From: Glandiceps talaboti
Taxonomy: Eukaryota; Hemichordata; Enteropneusta; Spengelidae
DNA: 64,000 nt
Direction of reading: 5' to 3'
Assembly: GCF_964340395.1 (NCBI RefSeq)
Contig: NC_135566.1
Span: 12,280,001-12,344,000, forward strand
Below are positions 1-21,034 of this stretch, in pieces; the stretch's first letter is position 1; each line of letters starts with the position of its first letter. Under the pieces are notes generated by a model that had not been told where the DNA came from, ran no database searches, and saw nothing but the letters and a program-made list of their open reading frames with translations. The translations under genes were made by a program, and so were the position numbers.

Positions 1-292
1 ACAAACATGAAATATCTCATATATTGTATTATATGCAAATTAGGTTATTTAGCATGCACAAATTTCATTCAAAAAAACTCGATCCTAGACATACCTAGTA
101 CAAACATGAACATCTCAAATATGGGATTATATGCAAATTAGGTTATTTAACATGCGTAAATGTTACTCAAACACCTGTCAATCCTAAACATACCTACAAA
201 CATGAAACATCTCATATAGTGGATTATATGCAAATTAGGTTATTTAACATGCGTAAATGTTACTCAAAAACCTGTCAATCCTAGACATACAA
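1..292. repeat. Tandem repeat, about 3 copies of a 96-99 bp unit
   Basis: Three successive units begin with ACAAACATGAA at 1, 100 and 196, and each carries TATGCAAATTAGGTTATTT and a CATGCRYAAAT segment. The third copy ends near 292. The array lies in the RNF20 intron that runs off the left edge of the window. No coding content is seen. Confidence 0.85.
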
Positions 293-472
293 TCCTTGGC
301 AATGGCACAAAATTTGAGTTGAAAAAATCTCTCAAGAAATTAACGTTTTATGAAAATACATCTATTTCCTGAAATGGCATTCCCTTTATTTGCGATTTTA
401 TGTTATTTATGTTATTCACCAGAGTTAAGGAAAGCTTATAAACTCAGCTTGTGCCACTTTAAAAATACTTAC

Positions 473-9734
<9,262 letters not shown>

Positions 9735-10383
9735 ACTGATGGAATGCTTGTTCTGCAAAATAAAAAGAACATTTGGAATCAAATGGTTTTAGGATTAGAC
9801 TTCCTCTGAATAAAAACAATAACAACTTGCACTTGTAGACATCTAAAGTGAGGCCCTATAATGTTTTCAAATCCCTTTGTTGCCATTGTTTCAACTCTAC
9901 TACGCTCGGATAGAATTTATGAAATTCATCCATAATGAAAGGTAACTCAGACACGAACTTTAAAATTTGTAACAGTTGACACATAAACTAAAATTACCAA
10001 TATAACCTATTCCCAACCACTGTCATGTGTCTACGTATTCAGTTCATTCATTTGCATGCACTGTTATGTACCGTTTTTGCCAATCTTTGATCAGATCTGC
10101 ATTTATAATTTACGCATGTGGTATCATCAATACTTAATAAATATGCCAAAAGACTTATAGGAGTCGTGCATTCTGACTCTTAGCTGAAAATTGTCAAATT
10201 TTTCCGTGTTCCCATTTCTTACCGACACAAGATGGTAGATCGTCGCCCGGATGTCGACATAACACGTATTACTTCCGGGTTATATATGACCCAAACCTGT
10301 ACATTGATTGGACAAGAGAGATCATGTGCCCATCACATGACTTAATACAAGGAAGAGAAAAGTTGATAATTGAGTTAGCAACG
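9735..10383. promoter_or_regulatory. Shared head-to-head promoter region of RNF20 and the JmjC-like membrane protein gene
   Basis: The two start codons (9734 minus, 10384 plus) are 649 bp apart and point away from each other. Near 10225-10280 lie CAAGATGG (YY1-like) and ACTTCCGGGT (ETS-like), both typical of TATA-less animal housekeeping promoters. Transcription start sites cannot be placed. A TATATA string at 10282 is not in a convincing position. The longer reading frame starting at 10324 is treated as 5' UTR. Confidence 0.55.
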
Positions 10384-13300
10384 ATGGCAGAAACTGAGAT
10401 CAGGAAGAGGAAGAACGTCTCCGAGGGTGCATCGCCCGATAAGAGCGATCTACCAGAAATCAAACGTGCGACAGATGAAGAAAAGAAACTCCCTCTTGAA
10501 GACAAACTGAAGATAATTGACGACGAAATCCGACTTCTGCGAGCATTTTGTGTGCAGTCTGGTTTCAGTCAAGCAGAAATTGAAAGTTCAGCAAGACCAG
10601 TTCTGGGATTCCTGAAAGACGCAAATCGACAAAAATGGAAGCACAGGGCTATTAAAGTGGTCCTTCTCTTCTCCCTTGTGGCTTTCCTGTACTACTACGA
10701 CCCTGCATACGATTTAGTTCGTGTCTATTCGAGATATACACAACTGAAGGTAGGACAGACATAAAGCATAATATGAGGTGGGAAGGGGCACAGGCTAGGG
10801 ACGTGTGAACTTTAGTTTGCATATATTCATGATACTATTTCAGAACTCGTACTACCCATCCTGTTGTCCATACAGTTTATGTGCATTGACAGTCACAGTT
10901 ATAATTTATCATTTTTGATCTTAAAATGTTTCATTTCAAAAGTTTATTCGATATATCATTTTGCATTTAATACAACATCGTTTATGTAATAGTTAAGTGT
11001 TTTATACATTTTTAATGTTTTTGTTTATCATTTCTATGAAATAGAAAATGTATGCATTATTTTATGTCAAATAAAATATACTATGATTTAAAATCATATG
11101 AACTAGATGACTAAACTATATTTGCAAACATTAGGTGGTTCATGTTTAGAAAAAAAAAATGTGTTTGCAGATCAAAATTGTATGTACTTGATTTGAAAGG
11201 TGAAGTAAAAGTGGAGATAACAGTTTAAATACTTTAGAATGTGGTGACATCTGAATATACTGTATTGTGTTAAAAGGGATATATTATAAAAGAGACCAGT
11301 TTAGTGCAGTGAGGTGACAAGTCTAGACATGTGTTTTGACCCATGAATACATAATGAGAAGGAAGCAGCATCAGAAAATACTCAGTCAATTCATCAAAGC
11401 AAGTTAGTTTATCTGTGTCTTTACAACACCAGTTGATAATTAACTCACATGTGGTATAAATGTGGTATGATTATCAGTGTGGATAATTTTATGAAAAATG
11501 TAATAAAGGATAAAAAGTTCTTCTTATGTAAAACATATGGAAGGTAAAACGTCCGTGGGACCCTTCCACAAATAATATTGTCACAGAGGAAACCAAACAA
11601 ATGTACACTTGGATGGACTGTATAATTAGGTCGTATGGTTAAATAAGTTAATAAATACAAGTCTGGGTGTTTTTCTGCTGCATTCAAGCGGAATGACAGG
11701 CTCAGAGGAAGTCCTTACCAGTGGAATATTCATCCCATCAAGTAACCACGCCCTGTATACATTGTTTCCAGCTGGTCGAGTTGAAAATTAATATGATAAA
11801 ATAACTATGATGCAAGCCAAGTTTTTTATTAAATTTTTGATAAATGATTAATATGAAGAATATCAGGAATGTAATAGTGACAGTGATGTAATGATACAAT
11901 TTGGAAGTCAACATTTTGATTTTATATTTCATTCTTACTAATATAATGGTTGTTTAACTGCCAAACTTAGACAAAAACACTATCTGGGACAATCCTAGTT
12001 TCAAATTGAGATTGGTGCAAGGTCTAATTTAGGACCAGTTCCAATTATAGTCAGGTTCTGGTCTCAGTTCAATTCTGGGACCAGTCCAAGACTTAAACAT
12101 TCTCAGAACCATCTCAGTTCTGAGATGGGACCTGTCCTTGATAGGGTTTTAATAAAACTGGATTCTCAGTGGTTTGCTGTGCAAGCTTAGCTAGTAACAC
12201 TTCTGTGTAGCTATACTTCCATACCCCTTGAGCACTTTGGATGCTACATAAAAAAATCTGACACAGAACAACCTTTTGTAAATGCTATATTATTATTAGC
12301 CTAGAATTCAGGCGATTGGGGATTTTGAATTTTGATTTCCTATGTTGGGGAAATTATGAATTCAAAATCACCATCTGCATGGAGTCCGGAGGGCTATATT
12401 ATCATAGCCTCTTTAGATTCATTTCTAGTATTATGGTCTACTTGGCTAGGATTAAAATTATAGATGATATCATGATCAAATATGATCTATACATGGCTTC
12501 AACTTTGTTTTGACTCTGGTACAATGAATGATTTGATATAATATGTATTTTTCACATTTTCTAATTTCAGACCTTGAAGTATTGGGATTGGACTGATATT
12601 TATGAGAATGATTGCATCATTGAGAATCCGTACTATGAAGTTGCCAGTTTGACTGAATCTGACTGTGAGGTGAGATATTTAAAGGGGCACAAGCTGAGTT
12701 GATACTTCTTGGTGGTCATTTTTTTTGCTACATATTAAAAAGTTACCTAATTATGTGCAGTGTTGTACTTATTGAAGCATACTAGTATTGTTATTGGCAG
12801 AAGTCAAACCTGCTGTTCAGGCATACTTCATAACTGATGTGATATAGTAATGTAGAATGCACCAATATTAACGTTATACTATGGTAGAATAGTATTATCA
12901 AGGTTTTATGCAAGTATTTTCATTCAAGTAAATAAGCTCTAAAAAGTCAGTTAGATTATACCATAGTATTTGTGTAGCTTTCTATAACCATACAGGTGAT
13001 TGTGAATACATTCAAATATTTGAATGTGCTGCTTTTCCATTATTGGTCAAATAAGTTTCAACTCTTAGCCTATCAGATACTCTGTGTTTGTGTGATATTC
13101 TTATCCTGATAGAAATACCTCAAAATAAAACCAACTACTCGATAGCCTGTTTCATAAAGTTTGATAACTATATATTTGGTTTTTTGATACCTCAGAACCA
13201 TTAGTCTGTGTCATAGAGTTTGATAACCTTATTTTGTGTTTTGAATACCTCAGAACTAACTAGTCTGTTATAAAGTTTAAAACGCAAAAGACTCCCTAGG

Positions 13301-15723
13301 CCAATGACTTTTTCCACTATAGAGTCGGAGCTTCACTATCGAGTCGGATCTTTCATACTCTACTAATATCAATTTTAACTTGAAAGGAATAATAAAAAAT
13401 ACAATCAAACCTATTTTTTCCTTATCCACGCATTGCATATATATTGTCCAACGAATATTTATTTATCTAGATATGAGGTGAAGAGGTGAAAATTGAGCTA
13501 ATGCAAAGAGTAAACTTGTCTGCATATATTATAATATATATGCAGACATGGTGTTGTAAGGGTTAAAGTGTGAGAACTATATTTTGTTTTGTTGATAGGA
13601 TTGTGAAGGTCTAGATGAGATAGAGGGGACAAGTGAAGTAACTGAAGATGAGATGACAGAAGAGTTTGTTTATGTCCATGTACCTGTCATTGTAACTGAT
13701 GCCATTGACAACTGGAAGGCATACAAAGAGTTTGATACAGAATTCATTGCCAAGGTATAAAATCAATACCATGTAGTAACAGAGTACAAAGATGATTTCA
13801 CTTTAATAGTAATGGATACTTCTACTCACAGAGTCAAAGAATTTCTTGGAAGCAATGATTTGAATTTCCAACTGGGGCTGTTTTTGTAAGCAAAATTTTG
13901 AATTTGAACAGAATGGCAGAATATTCCCCCTTTGTAGAGCCGCTGTGAAAATATAGCAAATCACCATCACATCCTGTCTATGAAAGCTAAGCTTGCCATC
14001 CCATATTGTATATTCCATGCCTTGTATCAAAAGAATTATTCCTCAATAATTCATCAACCTCACTCCCTTCACAATTTCCTTAGTTGTTGAGAATAAATTA
14101 ACAGAAAATAATTATTTAATTTTTCAGTTATTTTTTGATGACTCCGTCATTAACAGTACAAAGATCTGTAACTTCTACAATGCTGATAACAGGTACACGT
14201 ATGTCAAACAAGTAATGCGTGGTATCAGAAATGGTACAAATACAGAATGGCATATGCACTGGGAGAACTGCAATGACCGTCCAGTCAAACAGATCCGAAA
14301 ATACTACCAGAGACCATACTTCATACCCCCAATGGTTGAGATGAGAATGTCTAACTGGATTTTTGTATCATCTGGAGTAAGAAAGGGGAAACAGCAAGCT
14401 CTTGGTTCAGACTTCGTCTCTGTAAGTCTTTGTCACATCACATTTTGCCATGCATGGCCATGCACCCCACCAGAACTGGTCACTGGTACCACCCCAGGGC
14501 TAACAAGTTATGCGCAAAAGATATTAAGATTCAAAAATAATAACCAGAAATAGAATTGACATAAATGAAGTTTGATACACTTTCACAGAGTTCTCCTGAA
14601 TGTTGTCTCCCAAATAAACAAAAGTCACTTCTATTTTATAGAAGACTTGCATTGCATAAATGCTTCACAATGTTTTATATAGGTTTCGAAATGTCCCTAA
14701 CACATTACCGGTAATCAATCACAAACATTTACAAAGTAGGTGAATCCAGTAAATAGTTATGTTCAAAGGTACCAAACAAGAAACCAAGTAGAGATGTTAA
14801 AAATGTGACTTCCTTGCAAAAAAATTATCATTTACACTTTAGCTCTATTTGTTTGATTGTTTTATCATGCGTTTAAATCTATTGTATGTACAGTGCTTTC
14901 GAATATTAATAAATAGAAAAGGCATTTCAGAAAATAAATAAACTTTTAAACTTTAAAATTTTCCTGCAATTGAACATTTTATGAAATTCTGAAAAAGAAT
15001 TTTGTTTGCCTTTTTTATCTCAATTACATGTGATTGTTTATTGTTCTTGATTTTCCAGTCTTTAAACACAGGCGCTTCAATGACCTGGTTTGCCCAGTTG
15101 AAAGGTCATTATGAGGTCAAACTGACACCACATCATATTTGCAAGGATTCATGTAACGTGATTACAGCCACTCTGAGTCCAGGGGACATGTGTAAGTTGA
15201 ATTTGTTAGGTCCACAATTAAAATCACAAAACCTGAAACAGGAATGTCATCTGGCTCAACAAAAATCTTACCAGCAGAGATATCTGTCGAGTGAGACAAA
15301 AACATGTAGCAATGTTAGTAACGATAAAATGTAACACTGTTGGTAAGATTTTTGTATGTGAAAATGTGCACCGAATAATATTAAAGTAAGCACACTTGAG
15401 TTTGAAAAGAGATTGAGAAAAAATGTATTAATTCCATAATAATATTACATATGTAATCTCAACAACACAGACACTGATGTTAAGATATTAGAAATTGCTA
15501 ATATTTAAATCAATGAAATATGAAATTATAGCTTTACATGTAAGTAATATAATTGTGTTATGTAGATAGCAGCTTTAATGAAGTGAACAGAAGATTGTAT
15601 TAATACTTTCTTCATTTTTGTTATGTTACAGTGGTATTCACAAATCAAATGTGGACATTTGAGTATAGAGTGGTCCAAGAAGACGACGCTGTGGCTTTAT
15701 CATCAAGTGGAGATTTCGACTAG
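10384..15723 (+). CDS. Type II single-pass membrane protein with JmjC/cupin-like lumenal domain, 379 aa
   Basis: Six exons: 10384-10749, 12571-12669, 13599-13754, 14128-14421, 15059-15191, 15632-15723 (stop TAG). All boundaries are GT-AG and phases agree. Residues 1-85 are charged and presumably cytosolic. Residues 90-104 (IKVVLLFSLVAFLYY) form one membrane span. The rest carries NST and NGT sequons and several Cys, as expected for a lumenal domain. VPVIVTDAIDNW resembles the entry strand of JmjC/cupin-like proteins. WHMHWENC and TPHHICKDSC could mark the barrel, but I see no clear HxD...H iron triad, so it may be catalytically degenerate. I do not recognise a named human orthologue. Start chosen at 10384 because the upstream Met (10324) lies in promoter-like sequence. 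Function unknown. Confidence 0.8.
13112..13279. repeat. Tandem repeat, about 2.5 copies of a 65-70 bp unit
   Basis: Units contain ATACCTCARAAC, TAGTCTGT, CATARAGTTTGATAAC and a T-rich spacer. The array lies in intron 2 of the JmjC-like gene. Confidence 0.7.
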
Positions 15724-15867
15724 ATAGTACTAATGTACAATACGACTACAGCTTGCCACTATTTATTTCTTCGTAGGCTTAGTTTTCTTGTCAAAAAGTT
15801 ACCATAATACCTGTGCACTTATAGTACTGGCACATTGATTTTTTTCATTAAGTATGTGTATTACACC

Positions 15868-15972
15868 ATATGTAGACTATTAAAGATATGTTATGATGTT
15901 CCACCCTCACCGGCCTCCTCTCACCGATGTGTGAGGGCGCCCCATCACAGCATTCCGTACAGACTACACCGT
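15868..15972. mobile_element. Short inverted-repeat element, family C (copy 1)
   Basis: About 105 bp. It shares CCCTCACYGGCCTSCT, GTGAGGGCGCCC and CATTCCKTACAGACTA with 34447-34560. Imperfect terminal inverted repeats run from TGTAGACTNTAAGATATG to the inverse of TTACAGACTA. The GCCCTCAC/GTGAGGGC arms form an inner stem. Both copies lie downstream of a gene's stop codon. Confidence 0.65.
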
Positions 15973-16755
15973 ATACTGGTGATTGGAAAAGAGAAAGATT
16001 GTAGACTTAGACTTTGGAGTGCTTTCAAAAGCAGGTTCTCAACCAGAAAAAAAGAGTATCTGAATTTTTGGCAGATTTTTAACCAAATAAGTTCTGCAGA
16101 GTTTAACTGGAGTGTAGTATTTTATTCAAGTTCAAACATTCCAAGTTTCCTTTCTACAGTACTAGTCTCCTGTTATGCAGATTGCAAGTTTAAGTCTTAC
16201 CTAGAAGTTTGGCCAAATTATTACAGTACCATCATAATGGTAAAAGACAACAGATCAAACTTCACACACTTAGAGGGCACAGCCGTATACCAAAGTTCAC
16301 AAAGCTACAGGGCATATCTCAAGCTTCAAGGCACGTCATAATGAAATCACAGCTCAAACTTTATTGTGTTATCTAATTATTAAAGATAGAAGTATATTTT
16401 CTGTATTTCGGGAAGATGGGACTGAATATTCTATTATGCTAATTTGTTGTCACTCTCTCTTGGTGTTGGCAATGTAGCTCCTCACACATAAATTCTATTC
16501 ACAAAGTAGAGAGAAGTTTGTGATTGCTAATTCTAGTAACATATGTGACTCTGGAAAATGATTTGTTTATCCCCAATCATAAATTGATGTAATAAAATGA
16601 TTTGTTTATCCCCAATCATAAATTGATGTAATATGGAAATTATGGTACATTAATGAACAATAAAAATCAACAAGCATCATCCATTTTTGTGTCAGAATCT
16701 TTATTTACATCTGGAAAATTCAATTATCAGATGTCGTAATCAGTGTACAGCCTGA

Positions 16756-17184
16756 TTACAGTGCTTCCAATCAAAGTATGAATGATGAAGTGCTACAACA
16801 TATTGATACATTACAGAACTTGTCCTGATGCAGTGACATAGCTATAGTAGTCACAACATTGTCTACTCAGTGTCAAAGTTGAATTACTGGTTACTTTGAT
16901 AATGCTGCCGAACAAGTGCGCAATATTCATTATTGCAAATAAACCCTGTCTATTGGTAGATATCATCATGGCTAGATGTACACAGTGATGTATTAGACAA
17001 CAACCCTTGGTAACTGTAAGGGGTACCAAATTTGATATGATTGAAGTTATCAGTAATGATGCACACAATTGCAGCACATCATTGATCTGACCTTACTGAT
17101 TTCTGTATGAAGACACAGACATACTTTGGTAATTTATCAATATGTTGCAGTATTTCATTCATACTTTGATTGGAAGCACTGTAA
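16756..17184. mobile_element. Fold-back repeat with roughly 55-60 bp arms
   Basis: The left arm at 16756-16815 (ACAGTGCTTCCAATCAAAGT onward) is the reverse complement of the right arm near 17125-17184 with a few mismatches. The loop is about 310 bp with no coding signal. It resembles a MITE, and the flanks show no clear target duplication. Confidence 0.7.
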
Positions 17185-17515
17185 CAATGTGTATCCATTT
17201 ATTATCGCTGTCACAGGCTCTCTGTGACTCACCTGTGGAAAAGAATGAGTCATCTGAATCAATCTTCCATGGGGAAGTGTAAACTGTTGTTCAGCCCTGT
17301 CAGGCTTGTAACCCTCAATATAGTTAAAACTGACAACATAGTACGAAGGCCATATCTTACAGATTTGGGGAAGTGCAACATTTATACTATTTATATGGTG
17401 AGTCATGAATTATTCATGTATGCTCTTCATAACTACATGCAAAAGCAGTCCAATATGAAGAATGTCAGACATACACATTACTGTTATTACTAACAGACTG
17501 TTCTACAGTCCCAAG

Positions 17516-20500
17516 TTATACATCGGTTGTCTGTTCTGAATTTAAACACTGTCGCTTGGCTTCAAAGACAACAATACTAGCTGCCATTGCAGAATTTAAA
17601 CTGTCCATGCCTCTTGTCATAGGTATGTAAATTTTACTGCCTCCAGTAGTATCACTCAATTCGACAGCCTGTTGACTAAGTCCATGTGTTTCCCCTCCAA
17701 TAACAACAGCAGAGTCTGTTATCCAGTTTATGTTGTAAAACTCTGTTGTTGGTAATTCTGCTAATTTTTGTCCCAAATCTTCATGATCGTCTTCATCAAC
17801 TAACTCATCCCTTGCTATCATGTTCAGCAGTTTGTGAGGCTGTCGCAACATCTGATTTTGAAAGTTCGTTTTCCTTGATTCTTGTTCTTCATTTTCCAAG
17901 GCAGCCATTTCCTCTGCCTCAGAGTTTCTGCAGTCTGCTAGATACACAGTGGTGTCATCATCTAGGTGACTTTTGACATCTTGCCAGTGAAGATTGTGTA
18001 TGATTGGTGCTCTGAAATGTGCTCCTGCTCCAGCACGAAGAACTTTAAGGTCCCAAATATCAACACAACCTGTAAATGAGATAGGGATGGTCAATAAAAC
18101 ATGGATGGAGATGTGCTCACTTTGTCACACAAAATCTATAAATTTTCCCTTTGAAAAATTCCTTTACCAGGTGGCCAATAAAGTTGGTCTAGAAATATCT
18201 CCATATTCAGTACATGGCAAAGTTTTGTTCAAAGCATTGTACAATTATCCGTAACACATCGCCATGCATTCAGCAACACATTTGTGAAGATATGGGATTG
18301 TTCTCAAGTAATGACCTCAATGCCCCAATGGTCAGAAAATCCCAGGTCATGGATCCTGTTTACATAAACATGTTCATGGACCCATCGGGTAGGTCTTTTA
18401 GAATCTAGGTAAGCACCCATGTCTGATATCTTGGGGAATACTTTTTGAATCGCGTATTTTGAGTTGCAGGGAAAAAATGCAGCAAGAGATGGAACACTGA
18501 CAATTAACATATATTCTTCCTATGACCAGACTATGATTTCTTCAAACCGATTACTATACTCACCTTTAGTTACAAGTATTTTCTGACATCCAGCTGCTAC
18601 AGCAGATCTGAGTAAAGCTCCCAGGTTACCGGGTTCTCTGATGTTATCACAGATAACAGTCAATGGAATCTTTCCCTCCTGTGACTCGTACAGGAAATGT
18701 TCAAAAGTAGGCATTGAGAATACAGCTGAGAAGGAAAGAGATGATTTGAAATTGACTAAATTTTAAAAATCTTGAAATAGTATAGTTTAATATACATATC
18801 TATGATTCCAATCCAACGGAATATGGTGCATTGCAAAGAACTGTGGTGTGAATTTCAAATATGTGATAATCCCTGATGTAGAGTGATTGTCAGGAGAGGT
18901 AACCTACTGCAGTACCACCTGATGTGGAGTGATGAGTAGGAGAGCTAACCCACTGCAGTACCACCTCTGTGGAGTGATGAGTAGGAGAGCTAACCCACTG
19001 CAGTACCACCTGATGTGGAGTGATGAGTAGGGGAGCACTGGCACCTACCCAAGATTCCCTGTGGTGTAATCACATCAGACCATAGTTTGACTTCTCTGAA
19101 TGGGATTTTCAGGAGGTCTGCACCAGTTTCATTCCAGGGTACACCTTCTAAATTTTCAACTCGACTGAAATAAATGGTTTGGCACTCTCCACCAGCCAGT
19201 ATGGCATCTGTAATCAGTCGTCTTCCTTCTAATAGTACTTTCTTAGTTTGTTCTCTGTATTTTCTGGACTTCACCATTGTCAACACCCTCCTGTAAATAC
19301 ACACACACAATTTGCTCTCGTTAACCATAATACAGAAATATTTACAGCTAACATTATGCCTTTTCAAGCAGTTTTTCGAATATACACGTCCATGGTCATT
19401 TGTACAATTGTGATTTTTCAGCACTCTTTTCAAATTTTTGTTGACTGTGAGTCTTCTTTGCCATCATTTCTTGAAAATGGCTACTATGTTACATGTATAT
19501 TCACAGGGAACATGCACACCAGTGACTACTTTGAACAATGTAGAACAACAGACATATACTGTGGTAACCACATAAGCTAGGTGAGCATGTCCCCTGGTTA
19601 AGAATGTAAGTCATCAGAGTCAAAAGTTAGCATAGTGACCATTTTTAGAGAGTGAACAAGATGTGAAAAAGGAAATGACAAAAATATGACTCAAGAAATC
19701 AACCAACTGGTTATGAGAAATGAAGAGAAAGCATTGAATAAAGAAGCAGTATGTGTTGGTTTTACCACAGACACTGGAGAGCTCCAATGTCTATAGTTTC
19801 ACAGTGAACAATGGATGAAAATAAATATTTTATATGATACCAACGGGTAATGTTGGGCGACAACCCAGGCCAAGCTATCCCAGCATTCCTATTACAAAAT
19901 AATAAACATGATAAATCAGGAAATTAAAAATAGTAAACTGTGAATTGCTGCAAATTTACACCCATACGGTATTCAACAAAGTTATCCTTTACATTCACAT
20001 TTAAAAAGTTAACCCCCCCCCCCCCCCCCCATCCACCCACCCACCCATCCATCCATCCACCATGTGATACATGTAAGTGTTCTGGAGAAGTACTATGCAC
20101 TTCCAATAAATGCTGGAATCTTCTGCCTTTCTAAATTGAAAGATTACAATATCTTTCCACAGGATTTCTGTACACTTGCAATTATCGCCACTATCTTCTT
20201 TTTTTTTGAGATTTATTAAGCTCACTTTCTTTAATTAAGTCATAAATTACAGTTGCATGAATATTCTTATCATTGTAGCAACTGGAACTGTATATTCGCC
20301 TTTAAGAAAACTTAGTGAACAGTTAGCAAACCAGTTGTATCTTGAACATGCGAAAGGTGCATGGCCATCATTCTGACCCCCCACCACCCCAACCCCCTCC
20401 CCACCCCCAAACCCAACCCCACTCAAACACACACTGACTGAAAGGTCCCTTACCTTACTCGCTTATCATCTGGTCCAACTTTATCATACTTGAGCTTCGG

Positions 20501-20818
20501 TTCAGTTACTTCGCTCGTACCTACTTCGACATACTGCGATTTTTCATACAGGATTTTGTTTTCTTGATATTGATCCACGTGCTGCCCCTCCTTCCCAACA
20601 TTGTCAACTATTGGTTTAGTCCCTCCGATTCGACTTGCGGAACGTACCCTGTTCGTTTCATCCAAATCAGATGTTATCACCCTCACAGGTTTCCTCCGTA
20701 ACCCCCTCCTACCATAATTCCTGCACTGAATGGTGTAAATATTCGGGAAAAACTTTGCATACGTAGTTGACGAAGCTTTGGCAATGCGATTTACGCACAT
20801 GTACATGGACGCAGACAT
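17516..20818 (-). CDS. MRM3: Mitochondrial rRNA 2'-O-methyltransferase MRM3 (SpoU/SPOUT family), 440 aa
   Basis: MRM3 (formerly RNMTL1) methylates a guanosine in the peptidyl-transferase loop of mitochondrial large-subunit rRNA, using S-adenosylmethionine. Four exons: 20818-20454, 19290-19049, 18725-18564 and 18069-17516, with consistent phases. The N-terminus is basic and Ser/Arg-rich, as expected for a mitochondrial targeting sequence. Exon 2 encodes the substrate-binding region (KVLLEGRRLITDAI, VITPQGIL). Residues 229-243 (DNIREPGNLGALLRS) are SPOUT motif 1. VVIGGETHGLS is motif 2 and MDSLNSAMAASI is motif 3, completing the trefoil-knot cofactor site. GCVDIWDLKVLRAGAGAHFR matches the vertebrate protein closely. 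Length agrees with the family. It is head to head with SLC25A26. A minisatellite lies just downstream of the exon 2 donor. Confidence 0.95.
18885..19045. repeat. Minisatellite, about 3 copies of a 52 bp unit, at the MRM3 exon 2 donor
   Basis: Units contain GTGGAGTGATGAGTAGGAGA, GCTAACCCACTGCAGTACCA and CCTGATG. The last copy reaches 19040, only a few bases from the splice donor at 19047-19048. In gene sense the repeat includes GGGTTAGC, similar to the donor context GGGTAGGTGCC, so the unit may have arisen from junction sequence. Confidence 0.75.
20013..20062. repeat. Poly-C and CCAC/CCAT simple repeat
   Basis: An 18-base C run is followed by (ACCC)n and (ATCC)n in MRM3 intron 1. A second C-rich stretch lies at 20377-20422, close to the exon 1 donor. 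Confidence 0.85.
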
Positions 20819-21034
20819 CTTGGATAAATCTCTCCATCACTCTACTATGAGGGCGTGCTATATAACGCTATCGCATCGGTTATCAGTGCCCAGTGATGTC
20901 ATCATGTCAGCGTCAGGTCGTCTGTACAGGCACGTGTAATACTTGACAGGTCTATAATTCATGTGATCAACCTAGTGAAAAAGTGCGATACATTGTGTCA
21001 GACATTTTAACCCATTAGTCAGCCATTGAGAATT
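20819..21034. promoter_or_regulatory. 216-bp bidirectional promoter region between MRM3 and SLC25A26
   Basis: The start codons at 20818 (minus) and 21035 (plus) are divergent with only 216 bp between them, which must hold both 5' UTRs and core promoters. On the minus strand CCAAGATGTC overlaps the MRM3 start and resembles a YY1 site. GATGTCATCATGTCAGCGTCA near 20912 includes CRE/AP-1-like half sites. No TATA box is evident. Core elements are inferred from motif shape only. Confidence 0.6.

Larger units (their letters stand above)
15724..17515. other. 3' flank and convergent intergenic region
   Basis: This stretch lies between the stop codons of the JmjC-like gene (plus) and MRM3 (minus). It contains a short inverted-repeat element (15868-15972), a 39-bp direct duplication at 16555-16593 and 16594-16632 that includes an AATAAA at 16591, and a fold-back repeat at 16756-17184. 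TTTATT at 17197 and 16700 could be minus-strand polyadenylation signals for MRM3. The 168-codon open frame starting at 15835 has no recognisable family and overlaps the repeat, so it is not called. Confidence 0.6.

Noticed and set aside
10324-10383. Alternative upstream start for the JmjC-like protein (20 extra residues)
   Set aside because: The stretch lies in promoter-like sequence close to ETS and YY1-like motifs, and the downstream ATG has a better context (ACGATGG).
15835-16341. Plus-strand open frame of 168 codons after the JmjC-like gene
   Set aside because: It overlaps the family C inverted-repeat element, has no domain signature, and lacks splice or start context.
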